A DNA stretch of 35,357 bases from Myxococcus sp. CA023 (lineage in GTDB: Bacteria > Myxococcota > Myxococcia > Myxococcales > Myxococcaceae), in assembly GCF_010998615.1 (NCBI RefSeq), contig NZ_JAAEAH010000095.1:1-35357 (forward strand). The letters run 5' to 3'. A program made the position numbers and the translations under genes. The notes under the pieces were generated by a model, which was given only the letters and a program-made list of their open reading frames with translations, was not told where the DNA came from and searched no databases. The stretch's first letter is position 1. Every line of letters begins with the position of its first letter. Of the stretch, positions 27,424 through 35,357 are shown piece by piece.

Positions 27424-28212
27424 TTACCGGGCAGTGCCTTCCTGTCCCGGGAGCGTCCCGGCGCTCTGCGTCAGCGCGGCCTCACGGGCGCGGGCGTCCT
27501 TCAGGCGCCACAGCCGCCACCAGGGTGTGCCCGGGGACTCGTGGTGCTCCCAGTGGTAGCCGAAGAAGAAGCACGACAGCAGGGCCCACAGGTGATTGCG
27601 CGGCAGCGTGCGCGCGTGGTGCGGGGCCATGTCCGGCGTCTCCGGGCGCCGGTGCGGCAGGTAGGTGCCGAAGTAGAAGAGCTGCAACGTGCCCAACACC
27701 GAGGGCAGCACCCAATAGCCGAGGATGTGTGGCTGGGAGACGCCCAGAAAGAGCAGCACGTTGAACTTGGCCGCCATCACCCCAAGCTGGGGCAGCGTGG
27801 TGTAGCGGGCCATGAAGGTGCCCAGCCACGGCCAGAAGGACTGGCTGTGGGTGGAAAAGTCCGGGTCCGCCTCGCTGGTGGGTCGGGCATGGTGGGCACG
27901 GTGGTTCACCACCAGCCGACGGTAGGACAGCCCCGCGAAGAGGAAGCAGGCGACCGTGCCTACGGCCTCGTTCACCCAGCGCCGGCCGGACACCGTGCCG
28001 TGCATGGCGTCGTGGCCGGTGATGAAGAGGCCCGTGCACAGCCAGGCCTGGAGAGCGACGTGCAGCCAGGTGAGCGGCTCCACCCACGGCAGCTCCGCGC
28101 GTGTCAGCGCCCAGGCAAGGTGCCCACCCCACGCGCCCATGATGACGAGCGCGATGACAACGCCCCAGGGACCGGGCGGCGCTGGACGGAGTTGGCGGGC
28201 GGAAGTCTCCAT
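27424..28212 (-). CDS. CrtW-type beta-carotene ketolase-like membrane di-iron enzyme
   Basis: 262 aa, the CrtW length. The fatty-acid hydroxylase/desaturase superfamily His clusters appear with CrtW wording: FITGHDAMHGT (His67, His71), NHRAHHARPTSEADPDF (His104, 107, 108), YFGTYLPHRRP and FGYHWEHHESPGTPWWRLW (His220, 223, 224). There are several membrane helices (about 16-36, 50-66, 84-95, 150-185). Such enzymes add a 4-keto group to carotenoid beta-rings using O2. The HWEHH-ESPGTPWWRL ending is more diagnostic of ketolases than of acyl desaturases, though a desaturase or hydroxylase activity is not excluded. It lies between a peptidase gene and msrPQ, not in a crt cluster. Confidence 0.8.
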   Translation of the reverse strand: METSARQLRPAPPGPWGVVIALVIMGAWGGHLAWALTRAELPWVEPLTWLHVALQAWLCTGLFITGHDAMHGTVSGRRWVNEAVGTVACFLFAGLSYRRLVVNHRAHHARPTSEADPDFSTHSQSFWPWLGTFMARYTTLPQLGVMAAKFNVLLFLGVSQPHILGYWVLPSVLGTLQLFYFGTYLPHRRPETPDMAPHHARTLPRNHLWALLSCFFFGYHWEHHESPGTPWWRLWRLKDARAREAALTQSAGTLPGQEGTAR

Positions 28213-28291
28213 CTCTCATGCTTTCTGGCCATCGCCGGCCCGCCGCGCATGGGAAATGCCCAGGCGGCGGGGCGGGGCAATGGGCCGGTGG

Positions 28292-29986
28292 CTACTTCTT
28301 CACGTCGCGTACCAGCTCCTCCGCGGTGACGTAGCGCGGCTCGATGTCCACCGGCACGTCCTTGAGGCGCTCCAGCACGCGCTGCACGGGCGGGCGCACC
28401 ACGCCGTACTTCGCCAGCAGCGCCTCGGCGGCCTTCCGGTCGCCGCGGCCCTGAATCTCCATGAACTGCTTCGTCAGCGAGGTGACGGCCTGCTTCATCT
28501 TCGCCGGCACCACGGAGAAGGTGCCGTCCGCGTTCACCTTCACCGCGCCGGTGTCCAGGAAGTAGTTGAGCTGCACGGCGATGCCCTTGCCGTGCGCCTC
28601 GTCCACGCCGAAGCGGATGGAGCGGAAGGCGGAGGCCAGGAACGTCGTGTACATGGTGCGCTCCAGCGACTTGTCGATGACGCCGGTGTCCACCAGGCGC
28701 TGGAGCGCCCACAGGCCGGAGATGTCCGCCTTCGCCTCTTCGATGGCGCTGGAGGCCGCCTGGAGTTCCTTGCGCACGGTGGTGGCCTTGCCACCCACGG
28801 TGATGTTGCTGGGCCCCAGGCCGTGCATCAGCTCGTGCATCAGGATGTGCGTGAAGAAGGCATCGAAGGAGACGTCCTTCTGGTCCGCCGGGGTGAGGGC
28901 CACCTTGGCGATGGGCAGCAGCACGCGCTCGAACTTGGCCTCCTGCACGTTCTTCAGCATCACGCGCTTGGAGCCCATCTTCTCCGACACCCGCTCGTCG
29001 TTGGGCAGGTTGAAGGCGGCCGTCTGCACGCCCCGGTTGCCGTCACCGGAGGAGAACAGGCTGTTGATGACGCGGATGGGCGCCAGCGCGCCCAGCTTCG
29101 GGTTGCGCAGCTTCGGGTCGATGGGGAGGTTGTTCTCCAGCCCCTGGAGCTGCCCGCTGAACTTCGCCAGCTTCTGCGTCTCCGCGTCGTCGCGCAGGCC
29201 CACGAAGGCCTCGAAGGCGGCCTTGTAGTTGAACCACTCGTCCTCGTAGACCTCGTAGGGCCCGATGGTGGGCTCGATGCTGGCGTCCAGCTCCATCCAC
29301 GCCACCTCGCTGGCGTAGTAGTCGTTGGACAGGAACGCGTCCGCGCGCGAGGTGAGGAATGCCTTCAGCGTGGGCTGCTGGGTGAGCGCGGCGGCCTCAC
29401 GCAGCAACGCAGCGGCCTGGGCCAGCTCGCCCTGGTACTCCACGCTGTAGGGCACCGTGATGAAGCGGCCATCCGTGCCGCGGCGGATGGTGGTGTAGAA
29501 GCCGGTGGCCTCCTTCTGCTGCGCCTCGGGCAGCGACTTCACCCACGCCTCCACCTCCGCCTGGGTGGCGCCAGCCGGATAGAAGTTCGCGGACGCGGGC
29601 TTGGCCGGTACGCCCGGGATGAAGGGCCGCGCCTCGTCGAGGCTGTTCCAGGGCCCCTTGTCCAACAGGAACGCCTGCAGCCGCGCGCGGCCCAGCGGCG
29701 TCGTGTCCTGGACCAGGTCCAGCAGCAGCGGCTCGTTGCCCGCCCACCGCTGACGCAGGAAGAGCGCGTCCATCAGCTTCGAGGCCTGGACGATGCGGGC
29801 CAGGGCGCGGCGCTCGGACTCCGGCAGCGCCTTCAGGTCCACCCGGAGCTCCACCGGGGCGAAGCGCGCCGTCAGGCGCTGGAGCTCCGCGGCATCCGGG
29901 AAACGGGCAGGGGGCGTCTTCTCCGCGGCGGTGGCGGCGCCCGACAGCATCGCCGCGCCGAGCAGGGACAGGAGGGTACGGTTCAT
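28292..29986 (-). CDS. Secreted M49 (dipeptidyl-peptidase III)-like zinc metallopeptidase
   Basis: 564 aa. The signal peptide is MNRTLLSLLGAAMLSGAATA. The zinc motif HELMH (His384, Glu385, His388) is followed 28 residues after His388 by the third-ligand motif EEAKAD (Glu416-Asp421), the M49 arrangement HExxxH plus EExxAD. Here the first motif is the five-residue HExxH rather than the usual six-residue HExxGH. Surrounding text (FFTHILMHELMHGLGPSNI, ASSAIEEAKADISGLWALQ) fits the bacterial M49-like branch. It would trim peptides in the periplasm or outside. AAGGGGAC lies just before ATG 29986. It diverges from htpG. The gap to the ketolase gene is 79 nt, so cotranscription is possible. Confidence 0.85.
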   Translation of the reverse strand: MNRTLLSLLGAAMLSGAATAAEKTPPARFPDAAELQRLTARFAPVELRVDLKALPESERRALARIVQASKLMDALFLRQRWAGNEPLLLDLVQDTTPLGRARLQAFLLDKGPWNSLDEARPFIPGVPAKPASANFYPAGATQAEVEAWVKSLPEAQQKEATGFYTTIRRGTDGRFITVPYSVEYQGELAQAAALLREAAALTQQPTLKAFLTSRADAFLSNDYYASEVAWMELDASIEPTIGPYEVYEDEWFNYKAAFEAFVGLRDDAETQKLAKFSGQLQGLENNLPIDPKLRNPKLGALAPIRVINSLFSSGDGNRGVQTAAFNLPNDERVSEKMGSKRVMLKNVQEAKFERVLLPIAKVALTPADQKDVSFDAFFTHILMHELMHGLGPSNITVGGKATTVRKELQAASSAIEEAKADISGLWALQRLVDTGVIDKSLERTMYTTFLASAFRSIRFGVDEAHGKGIAVQLNYFLDTGAVKVNADGTFSVVPAKMKQAVTSLTKQFMEIQGRGDRKAAEALLAKYGVVRPPVQRVLERLKDVPVDIEPRYVTAEELVRDVKK

Positions 29987-30100
29987 GTCCCCTTCCCTAC
30001 TCCAACCCGGGCCTACCCTCCCAGCGGTCCTCACATCTGAAAACCCAACGTCCCACATTTCCCCCTCATTCGCGCACACCCGGAATGGACCTCCAGCACA

Positions 30101-30120
30101 CCCGCCCCTGAGCGGGCGGG
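30101..30120 (+). promoter_or_regulatory. Hairpin in the htpG upstream region
   Basis: CCCGCCC and GGGCGGG form a perfect 7-bp stem with a 6-nt loop about 90 nt before the htpG ATG. GTCCGGAC, an 8-bp palindrome, follows at 30127. No CIRCE element is present. Heat-shock control is not demonstrated. Confidence 0.3.
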
Positions 30121-30209
30121 CGGACGGTCCGGACTCGACAAGCGGTTTTCCATGGTTAAGGGAAAGCGACGCTGGCGCCCCACCGGGCGCCCCGGAGGCC
30201 CCTGTCACC

Positions 30210-32174
30210 ATGACCGTCGAAAACGCCCCCCAGCGGGAGACCCACGCCTTCCAGGCGGAAATCAATCAGCTCCTCAGCTTGGTCATCAATTCGCTCTACA
30301 GCCACAAGGAGATTTTTCTCCGCGAGCTGGTGTCCAACGCGTCCGACGCGCTCGACAAGCTCCGGTTCCGCGCGATTACGGAACCAGAGCTGCTGGCGGA
30401 CGAGCCGGCCCTGGAGCTGCGCCTCATCCCGGACGAGGCGAAGGGCACCCTCACCATCGAGGACACCGGCATCGGCATGTCGCATGACGAGCTGGTGAAG
30501 AACCTGGGCACCATCGCCCACTCCGGCTCGCGCGAATTCATCGAGGCGCTGGCGCAGAAGGGCCAGCAGAAGGACATGCAGCTCATCGGCCAGTTCGGCG
30601 TGGGATTCTACAGCGCCTATCTGGTCGCGGACCGTGTGGAGGTGGTCAGTCGCGCTGCCGGCCAGGGTCAGTCCGCCTGGCGGTGGACGTCGGAAGCCAA
30701 GGGCTCCTTCACGGTGGAGCCCGCCGAGCGCGCCGCGCGCGGCACCTCCATCACCCTGCACCTGAAGGAGGACCAGAAGGAGTTCCTGGGCGAGTGGCGG
30801 CTGCGGTCGCTCATCACGCAGTACTCCGACTACGTGGGCCACCCCATCAAGCTCCAGGTGAGCAAGACGACAGGGACAGGCGACGAGGCGAAGACGGAGA
30901 CGTCGTTGGAGGTGGTCAACAAGGCCAGCGCCCTGTGGCAGCGCTCCAAGTCCGAAATCACGGACGAGCAGTACCAGGAGTTCTACAAGCACCTGACGCA
31001 CGACTGGGAAGCGCCGCTGGCGTGGACGCACTTCAAGGCGGACGGCAACACCCAGTTCACCGGCCTGCTCTTCGTGCCCAAGCAGCCTCCGTTTGATTTG
31101 GACGCGCAGCAGCAGCGCGGGGTGCGGCTGTTCGTCAAGCGCGTGTTCATCATGGACCGCTGCGAGGAGCTGGTGCCGCAGTGGCTGCGCTTCGTGCGCG
31201 GCGTCATCGATTCGGATGACCTGCCGCTGAACGTGTCGCGCGAGCTGCTCCAGGACTCGCAGGTGGTGCGCGCCATCCGCAAGCACGTGGTGAAGAAGTC
31301 CGTGGACCTGCTGGAGAAGCTGGCCAAGGACAAGCCGGACGACTACCTCACCTTCTGGAAGGCCTTCGGCACGGTGCTGAAGGAAGGCCTGGCCACGGAG
31401 GCCGAGCAGAAGGAGAAGCTGGGCGGCCTGCTGCGCTACGAGAGCTCGCGCGAGGAGGGCCTGACGTCCCTGGCGGACTACGTGGGCCGCATGAAGGAAG
31501 GCCAGGAGGCCATCTATTACGTCTACGGAGAGTCCCGGAAGGCGGTGGCGGACAGCCCCCACCTGGAGGCGCTGAAGCAGCGCGGCTTCGAGGTCCTCTA
31601 CATGACGGACCCGGTGGACGAGTGGGCCGCGCAGGGCCTGCGCGAGTTCCAGGGCAAGCCGCTGGTGTCCGCGCTCCAGGCGGACCTGAAGCTCCAGTCC
31701 ACGGACGAGCAGAAGAAGGAGCAGGAGCAGCACGCCGAAGGCCTGAAGACGCTCACCTCGAAGATGAAGGACGTGCTCCAGGAGTCGGTGCGCGAGGTGC
31801 GCGTGTCGGACCGCCTGACGGACTCGCCCGTGTGCCTCGTCGTGCCGGAGGGTGGCTCGCCGGCCTACCTGGAGCGCCTGCTCCAGCAGCGTGGCCGGGG
31901 CGCGGGCATGCCGCGCGTGAAGCGCATCCTGGAAGTGAATCCGAAGCACCCCGTCATCGAGCACCTGAAGGCCGTGCATGACCGCGACCCGGCCGCGGCC
32001 CAGGTGGCAGAGTGGATTGAGCTGCTCCACGACCAGGCGCTGCTCACCGAGGGCAGCACCATCGCCGACCCCAACCGCTTCGCCCGTCGCATGACGGGGC
32101 TGTTGACGCAGGTGGCGGCCCTGGCCGCGGCGCCCGCTCCAGCGCAGGCCCCCGCCTCGGCGACGGCGAGCTGA
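30210..32174 (+). CDS. htpG: HtpG, Hsp90-family molecular chaperone
   Basis: 654 aa. The N-terminal GHKL ATPase domain has [41 protein letters not shown] and [16 protein letters not shown]. The middle domain includes [11 protein letters not shown] and [19 protein letters not shown], which carries the catalytic Arg loop. A C-terminal dimerisation domain follows, with an extra Ala/Pro tail (about 635-654) not typical of E. coli HtpG. It is an ATP-driven cytoplasmic chaperone. GGAGG precedes ATG 30210 by 11 nt. It is monocistronic: the next gene is 186 nt away, past a strong terminator. Confidence 0.97.
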
Positions 32175-32188
32175 GACGCCGTCACCCA

Positions 32189-32215
32189 CGCCCCCTCTCG
32201 CTTCGAGAGGGGGCG
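32189..32215 (+). terminator. htpG terminator
   Basis: A 12-bp perfect stem starting CGCCCCCTCTCG closes on a CTT loop, 15 nt past the htpG stop. No T-tract follows. Confidence 0.7.
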
Positions 32216-32330
32216 CCCGCAGCCCGAGCGAGCGCCTGGTGCGCCTGGCTGCTCCAGGGAAGCCACGGACCCGGGGAATGCCCGACCCGGGACGGGGGTA
32301 TCGGCTTCCCCGGGGCGCGTCGGCTATCGT

Positions 32331-32348
32331 CCCTCGGAATATCGAGGG
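32331..32348 (+). promoter_or_regulatory. Hairpin covering the ribosome-binding site of the TPR lipoprotein gene
   Basis: CCCTCG and CGAGGG flank GAATAT. The 3-prime arm includes most of the GAGGGGAG Shine-Dalgarno (32344-32351) that sits 9 nt before ATG 32361, so pairing would hide it. Confidence 0.35.
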
Positions 32349-32360
32349 GAGTCCGACGAC

Positions 32361-33818
32361 ATGAAGCGAGTGGTTCTGGGGTTGTTCGCAGCCGTAGTCC
32401 TCAATGCGTGCGCAGCGCACGAAAAGACGGGAGACCGCGCCGCGGCCGTAGGGGATTGGAAGGCCGCGTATGCGTCCTACCGGCAAGCGCTGACCAGCGA
32501 GCCGGACAGCCCCGAAATCAAACTCAAGTTCGACACGGCCCGAACCAACGCGCTCCAGGATGCGCGGCAGCGGGCGCAGACGTGCGCGCAGGTGAATGAC
32601 TGGGGCTGTGCGCTCGCCGAGTCCGACTTCGCCCTGTCCGTGGAGCCGGGCAACGCGGAGATTGCGTCGTTCCGCGCGAACGCGGCGCAGCAGGTGGCGA
32701 TGGGCCAATTGGACACGGCCGTCCAGCAGGCGCAGCAGGGGCAGTACGCGGAGGCCGCCTCGCTGATGGACCGGGCGCTGCAACTATCCCCGGCGCCCGA
32801 GGTCAAGGCGCACGCGGAGGACGTGCGGCGCATCATCACCACCCAGGGGCGTGCCCAGGCAGACCGGTACCTGCACGAGGGCAACTTCATCGCGGCCCAC
32901 GAGCTGGCGCAGTTGGTGCTGCGGCTGGACGCCTCCGCCTCGGCGTGGGCGCAGAACATCGCCGCAGAGTATGAGCACTTCATCACCGAAGAGGTCGAGC
33001 GGCTGTCGCGCGAGGGTGACGCCGCGCGGGCGCAGCGTGACTGGGGGCGCGCGCAGCAGAGCTACGGCGCCGCGCTGAGCCTGCGGCAGGGTGGCCGGGC
33101 CGCGCCGCTGGAAGCGTACGTGCGCCACATGGCCCTCGCCGACCAGCGGATCGCGGGCCGCGACTGGAACGGGGCGGCGGATGCCTACCATGTGGCGCTG
33201 CGCACGGGCCAGGACGACGGATATGCCAACCACCAGCTGGAGCGGGTGCAGCTGCGGCCCTACCGCGTCGTGCTGCGCTCGGTGCTGGTGACGCCGGGCC
33301 GGCCGGATGGCCGGGCCTGGGTGGGCGCGTCGAACGACATCTTCACTCGGCTGGCCAACCGGGTGACCCAGATGGCCCGGCAGCGTGGGATGTCGGACCT
33401 GGTGAAGGACCTGGCCATGAGCATTCCGCATGAGAATCGCCCGAGGCTGCGCATCGAGGTCCACCATCCGGATGGCATGCACCTGACGACGCACGGGCGT
33501 GACGGCATCTACACGGCGTATGACGCGGAGTTCGTCGCTGTCGCCAATGCCTTCGACGACCGGCGGGTCGGTTTCCAGGTGTACATGGACGGGCCGAACG
33601 GGAGCGAGCTGCTCGGCTCGGTGGACGTGCCCATGCGCGAGCTGGTGGAGCACCGCGAGGTGTCGCTGGAGGGCCGCTCCATCATCGCGCTGATGCTGAG
33701 CACTGGTGCTGACGGCCGTCAGCCGGGCCCATACGCCGGCATGGCGCACGTGTTGCCGCCGCCTCCGCCCGGTACGCCACCGCCGGGCCGCGGCCACGCC
33801 GCCACGCCGGTTCCCTGA
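32361..33818 (+). CDS. TPR lipoprotein with C-terminal C2-like beta domain
   Basis: 485 aa. The lipobox VVLNAC gives a lipidated Cys17. Residues about 25-300 are helical TPR-like repeats (AVGDWKAAYASYRQALTSEP, GQYAEAASLMDRALQLSP, EGNFIAAHELAQLVLRLD, QRDWGRAQQSYGAALSL, GRDWNGAADAYHVALRTG). Residues about 300-450 are beta-rich (RVVLRSVLVTPGRPDG, PRLRIEVHHPDG, VGFQVYMDGPNGSELLG, SVDVPMRELVEHREVSLEGR), with the order and wording of a C2-like domain. A Pro-rich tail ends the protein. It is anchored in the envelope and likely scaffolds protein or membrane contacts. No close functional family is recognised; the C2 call is tentative. Confidence 0.85.
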   Translation: MKRVVLGLFAAVVLNACAAHEKTGDRAAAVGDWKAAYASYRQALTSEPDSPEIKLKFDTARTNALQDARQRAQTCAQVNDWGCALAESDFALSVEPGNAEIASFRANAAQQVAMGQLDTAVQQAQQGQYAEAASLMDRALQLSPAPEVKAHAEDVRRIITTQGRAQADRYLHEGNFIAAHELAQLVLRLDASASAWAQNIAAEYEHFITEEVERLSREGDAARAQRDWGRAQQSYGAALSLRQGGRAAPLEAYVRHMALADQRIAGRDWNGAADAYHVALRTGQDDGYANHQLERVQLRPYRVVLRSVLVTPGRPDGRAWVGASNDIFTRLANRVTQMARQRGMSDLVKDLAMSIPHENRPRLRIEVHHPDGMHLTTHGRDGIYTAYDAEFVAVANAFDDRRVGFQVYMDGPNGSELLGSVDVPMRELVEHREVSLEGRSIIALMLSTGADGRQPGPYAGMAHVLPPPPPGTPPPGRGHAATPVP

Positions 33819-33828
33819 CGTCCCGAGG

Positions 33829-33851
33829 GGCCGGGAGCACGGCTTCCGGCC
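33829..33851 (+). terminator. Terminator-like hairpin after the TPR lipoprotein gene
   Basis: GGCCGGGAG pairs with CTTCCGGCC (one G-T wobble) around a 5-nt loop, 11 nt past the stop. Confidence 0.55.
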
Positions 33852-33867
33852 TCCAGACACGGTGTCA

Positions 33868-33896
33868 CCATGCCCGGAGCATCGTTCCGGGCGTGG
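33868..33896. terminator. Second hairpin between convergent genes, likely bidirectional
   Basis: CCATGCCCGGA pairs with TCCGGGCGTGG (one wobble) around a 7-nt loop. It can terminate the convergent histidine kinase gene as well. Confidence 0.6.
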
Positions 33897-33932
33897 GCAA
33901 CGAGCAGATGCACACCCGCGCCCCGAACCCCC

Positions 33933-35309
33933 TTAGCGCGGCAGGCGGAGCCGGAACGTAGAGCCCGTGCCGACGACGCTCTCCACCTCGATGTCCCCCC
34001 CATGCGCCCGGGCAATCCGGCGGGACACGGAGAGCCCCAGGCCCACGCCGGGGATGTCCTTCGCCGCGATCCGGCTGCGCGTGAACGGCTCGAAGAGGGT
34101 GCCCAGGTCGCCGGGCGGAATCCCCACGCCTTCATCCGTCACGGACACCGACACGCCGCGCTCCGAGGACTCCAGCCGCAGCGACACCACCCCGCCCTCG
34201 GGCGAGTACTTGATGGCGTTGCTCACCAGGTTGGTGAGCACCTGCGACAGCCGCGTCGAATCACACCGCCAGGGCACGGGCGAGTCCGGCACGGAGTACT
34301 CCAGCCGGTGATGCTCACTCGACGGCCGGTGGAGCTCCACCACCTCCTCCACCAACCCGCGCAAGTCACACTCCTCCAGCCGCAGCTCCAGGTTCCCCGC
34401 CTCGATGCGCGTGCGGTCCAGCAGGTCGCCCACCATGCGCTCCAACCGGTCCACCTGGTTGGAGATGCGCACCAGCGAATCCCGTACCTTCTCCGGCGGA
34501 GGCGCCGTCTTGGCCCGCAGCAGCATCTGCGCCGACAGCTTCAGTGCGTTGAGCGGCGTGCGCAGGTCGTGCGCCACGCCCGCGAGGAACTGGAGTTGCC
34601 GCGCGTCCTGACTCATGACGGTCTCCGCCATGTCGTTGAACTCCGCGCCAATCTCCTGGAGCTCCGGCGGCCCCGCGCGCGCCACCCGGGATTCACGCCG
34701 GCCTGACTTGAACGCGCTCAACGCACGACGGATGGCCACCAGTGGCCGGTAGATGCTCGTCTGTGCGATGGCGAGGAACAGCACCACGCCCGTCAGCACC
34801 GACACCGCGAGCAACGTTCCGATGAGCCGCCCCGTTCTCCGCACGGAGGTCGCCTCGTCGCGAGCCGTGCGCGCCCGCGCGATGCTGGAATCCATCACCG
34901 CCCGCGTCGCATCCACTGCCTGCGCCAACCGGCGCCGCCGGTCCGACTCCGGCGCATTGAGATAGGCCTCGACGCTCGCGCGGGAAGCCGCCACCAGCCC
35001 GCGCTCCGCCTCCGTCTCCGTGTACAGCTCGACATGGGCCAGCCGCTCCGGCACCTCGCGCACCAGCGCGTCCACCCCGACGGGCGGCCCGACGTCCGTG
35101 GGCGCGATACCCTCCACTTCGTGAGCGTACTGGAGCAACAGCAAGGTGAATTCCAGCTCGGCCGCCGCGCGCACCCGCTCCGCCGCGTCGATGAGGCTGG
35201 TGGTCTGCCGCTGCAGCAGGGTGGTCATCCAGAAGAGCCCACCCGCGGACCCCAGCCCCAGAACCGCAAGGAGTACCGCTCCAAGGGTGAGGAAGGTCCG
35301 CAACCGCAT
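33933..35309 (-). CDS. Membrane sensor histidine kinase (orphan)
   Basis: 458 aa. TM1 is at about 8-30 and a helical periplasmic sensor of the four-helix-bundle type lies at 31-158. TM2 (about 161-183) precedes a HAMP-like segment (RPLVAIRRALSAF to FNDMAETV). HisKA carries phosphoacceptor His247 in GVAHDLRTPLN. The HATPase has the N box NLVSNAIKYS, the G1 box DEGVGIPP and the G2 box GVGLGLSVSRRIA. It autophosphorylates and passes phosphate to an unlinked regulator: no response regulator gene is adjacent within the window, although the sequence upstream of the gene is cut 48 nt away. AGGAGGG sits ideally before ATG 35309. The signal is unknown. Confidence 0.94.
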   Translation of the reverse strand: MRLRTFLTLGAVLLAVLGLGSAGGLFWMTTLLQRQTTSLIDAAERVRAAAELEFTLLLLQYAHEVEGIAPTDVGPPVGVDALVREVPERLAHVELYTETEAERGLVAASRASVEAYLNAPESDRRRRLAQAVDATRAVMDSSIARARTARDEATSVRRTGRLIGTLLAVSVLTGVVLFLAIAQTSIYRPLVAIRRALSAFKSGRRESRVARAGPPELQEIGAEFNDMAETVMSQDARQLQFLAGVAHDLRTPLNALKLSAQMLLRAKTAPPPEKVRDSLVRISNQVDRLERMVGDLLDRTRIEAGNLELRLEECDLRGLVEEVVELHRPSSEHHRLEYSVPDSPVPWRCDSTRLSQVLTNLVSNAIKYSPEGGVVSLRLESSERGVSVSVTDEGVGIPPGDLGTLFEPFTRSRIAAKDIPGVGLGLSVSRRIARAHGGDIEVESVVGTGSTFRLRLPR

Positions 35310-35357
35310 TACGCCCTCCTGGGGAAAGCCCCACCCTACCCGATACGTGGCGCGAAC

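Noticed and set aside
29987..30209. CIRCE element or clear heat-shock sigma promoter upstream of htpG
   Set aside because: No TTAGCACTC inverted repeat is present. A CTGAAAA and CCCACATTT pair was seen but the spacing of about 8 nt is too short.
30156..32783. 875-codon open frame on the minus strand opposite htpG
   Set aside because: Composition is skewed to Arg, His, Leu and Val with no motif; htpG on the other strand is certain.

Overview
The window is GC-rich, densely packed, and almost certainly comes from a myxobacterium close to Myxococcus or Corallococcus. This rests on the combination of a complete chemosensory operon with a hybrid CheA-receiver kinase, a eukaryote-like Ser/Thr kinase with a C-terminal PEGA-type domain, many TPR lipoproteins, hybrid signalling proteins, and strong third-position GC bias. 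The assignment is inferred from gene content, not from a marker gene. No tRNA, rRNA, CRISPR array, insertion sequence or prophage is visible.

Layout. (1) 1-6612, minus strand: a chemosensory operon in the order cheY, REC-CheW, cheR-TPR, cheW, cheA-REC, cheB, mcp. Most genes overlap by a few bases. The last gene, mcp, is broken at about nt 111-130, where its antisense N-terminus meets a sense-strand MCP signalling helix, so there is an inversion or a fold-back assembly join at the window edge. (2) 6798-12280: fabI (minus) diverges from sucA-sucB (plus), followed by a cold-shock gene whose leader carries two strong hairpins. (3) 12384-19547: a secreted DPP IV-type peptidase, a UPF0489/arginase-like protein, an Omp85-type outer-membrane protein, a P-domain plus endonuclease I fusion, and a cobalamin-binding-type periplasmic-fold protein with no signal peptide. 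(4) 19817-25732, plus strand: Ser/Thr kinase, TPR-TonB-dependent receptor fusion, and a Ca-motif lipoprotein, with overlapping start/stop codons, then a stand-alone receiver. (5) 25763-29986, minus strand: an M49-like metallopeptidase, a CrtW-type carotenoid ketolase, and msrP-msrQ. (6) 30210-35309: htpG, a TPR/C2-like lipoprotein, and an orphan membrane histidine kinase.

Working together: the che genes form one adaptation-competent phosphorelay, missing only an intact receptor. SucAB are E1 and E2 of 2-oxoglutarate dehydrogenase without a local E3. The kinase, receptor and lipoprotein block looks like one envelope sensing or uptake unit and is the best candidate here for an undescribed system. 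The ketolase next to the MsrPQ envelope methionine-sulfoxide repair pair suggests a link to light or oxidative stress in this pigmented lineage.
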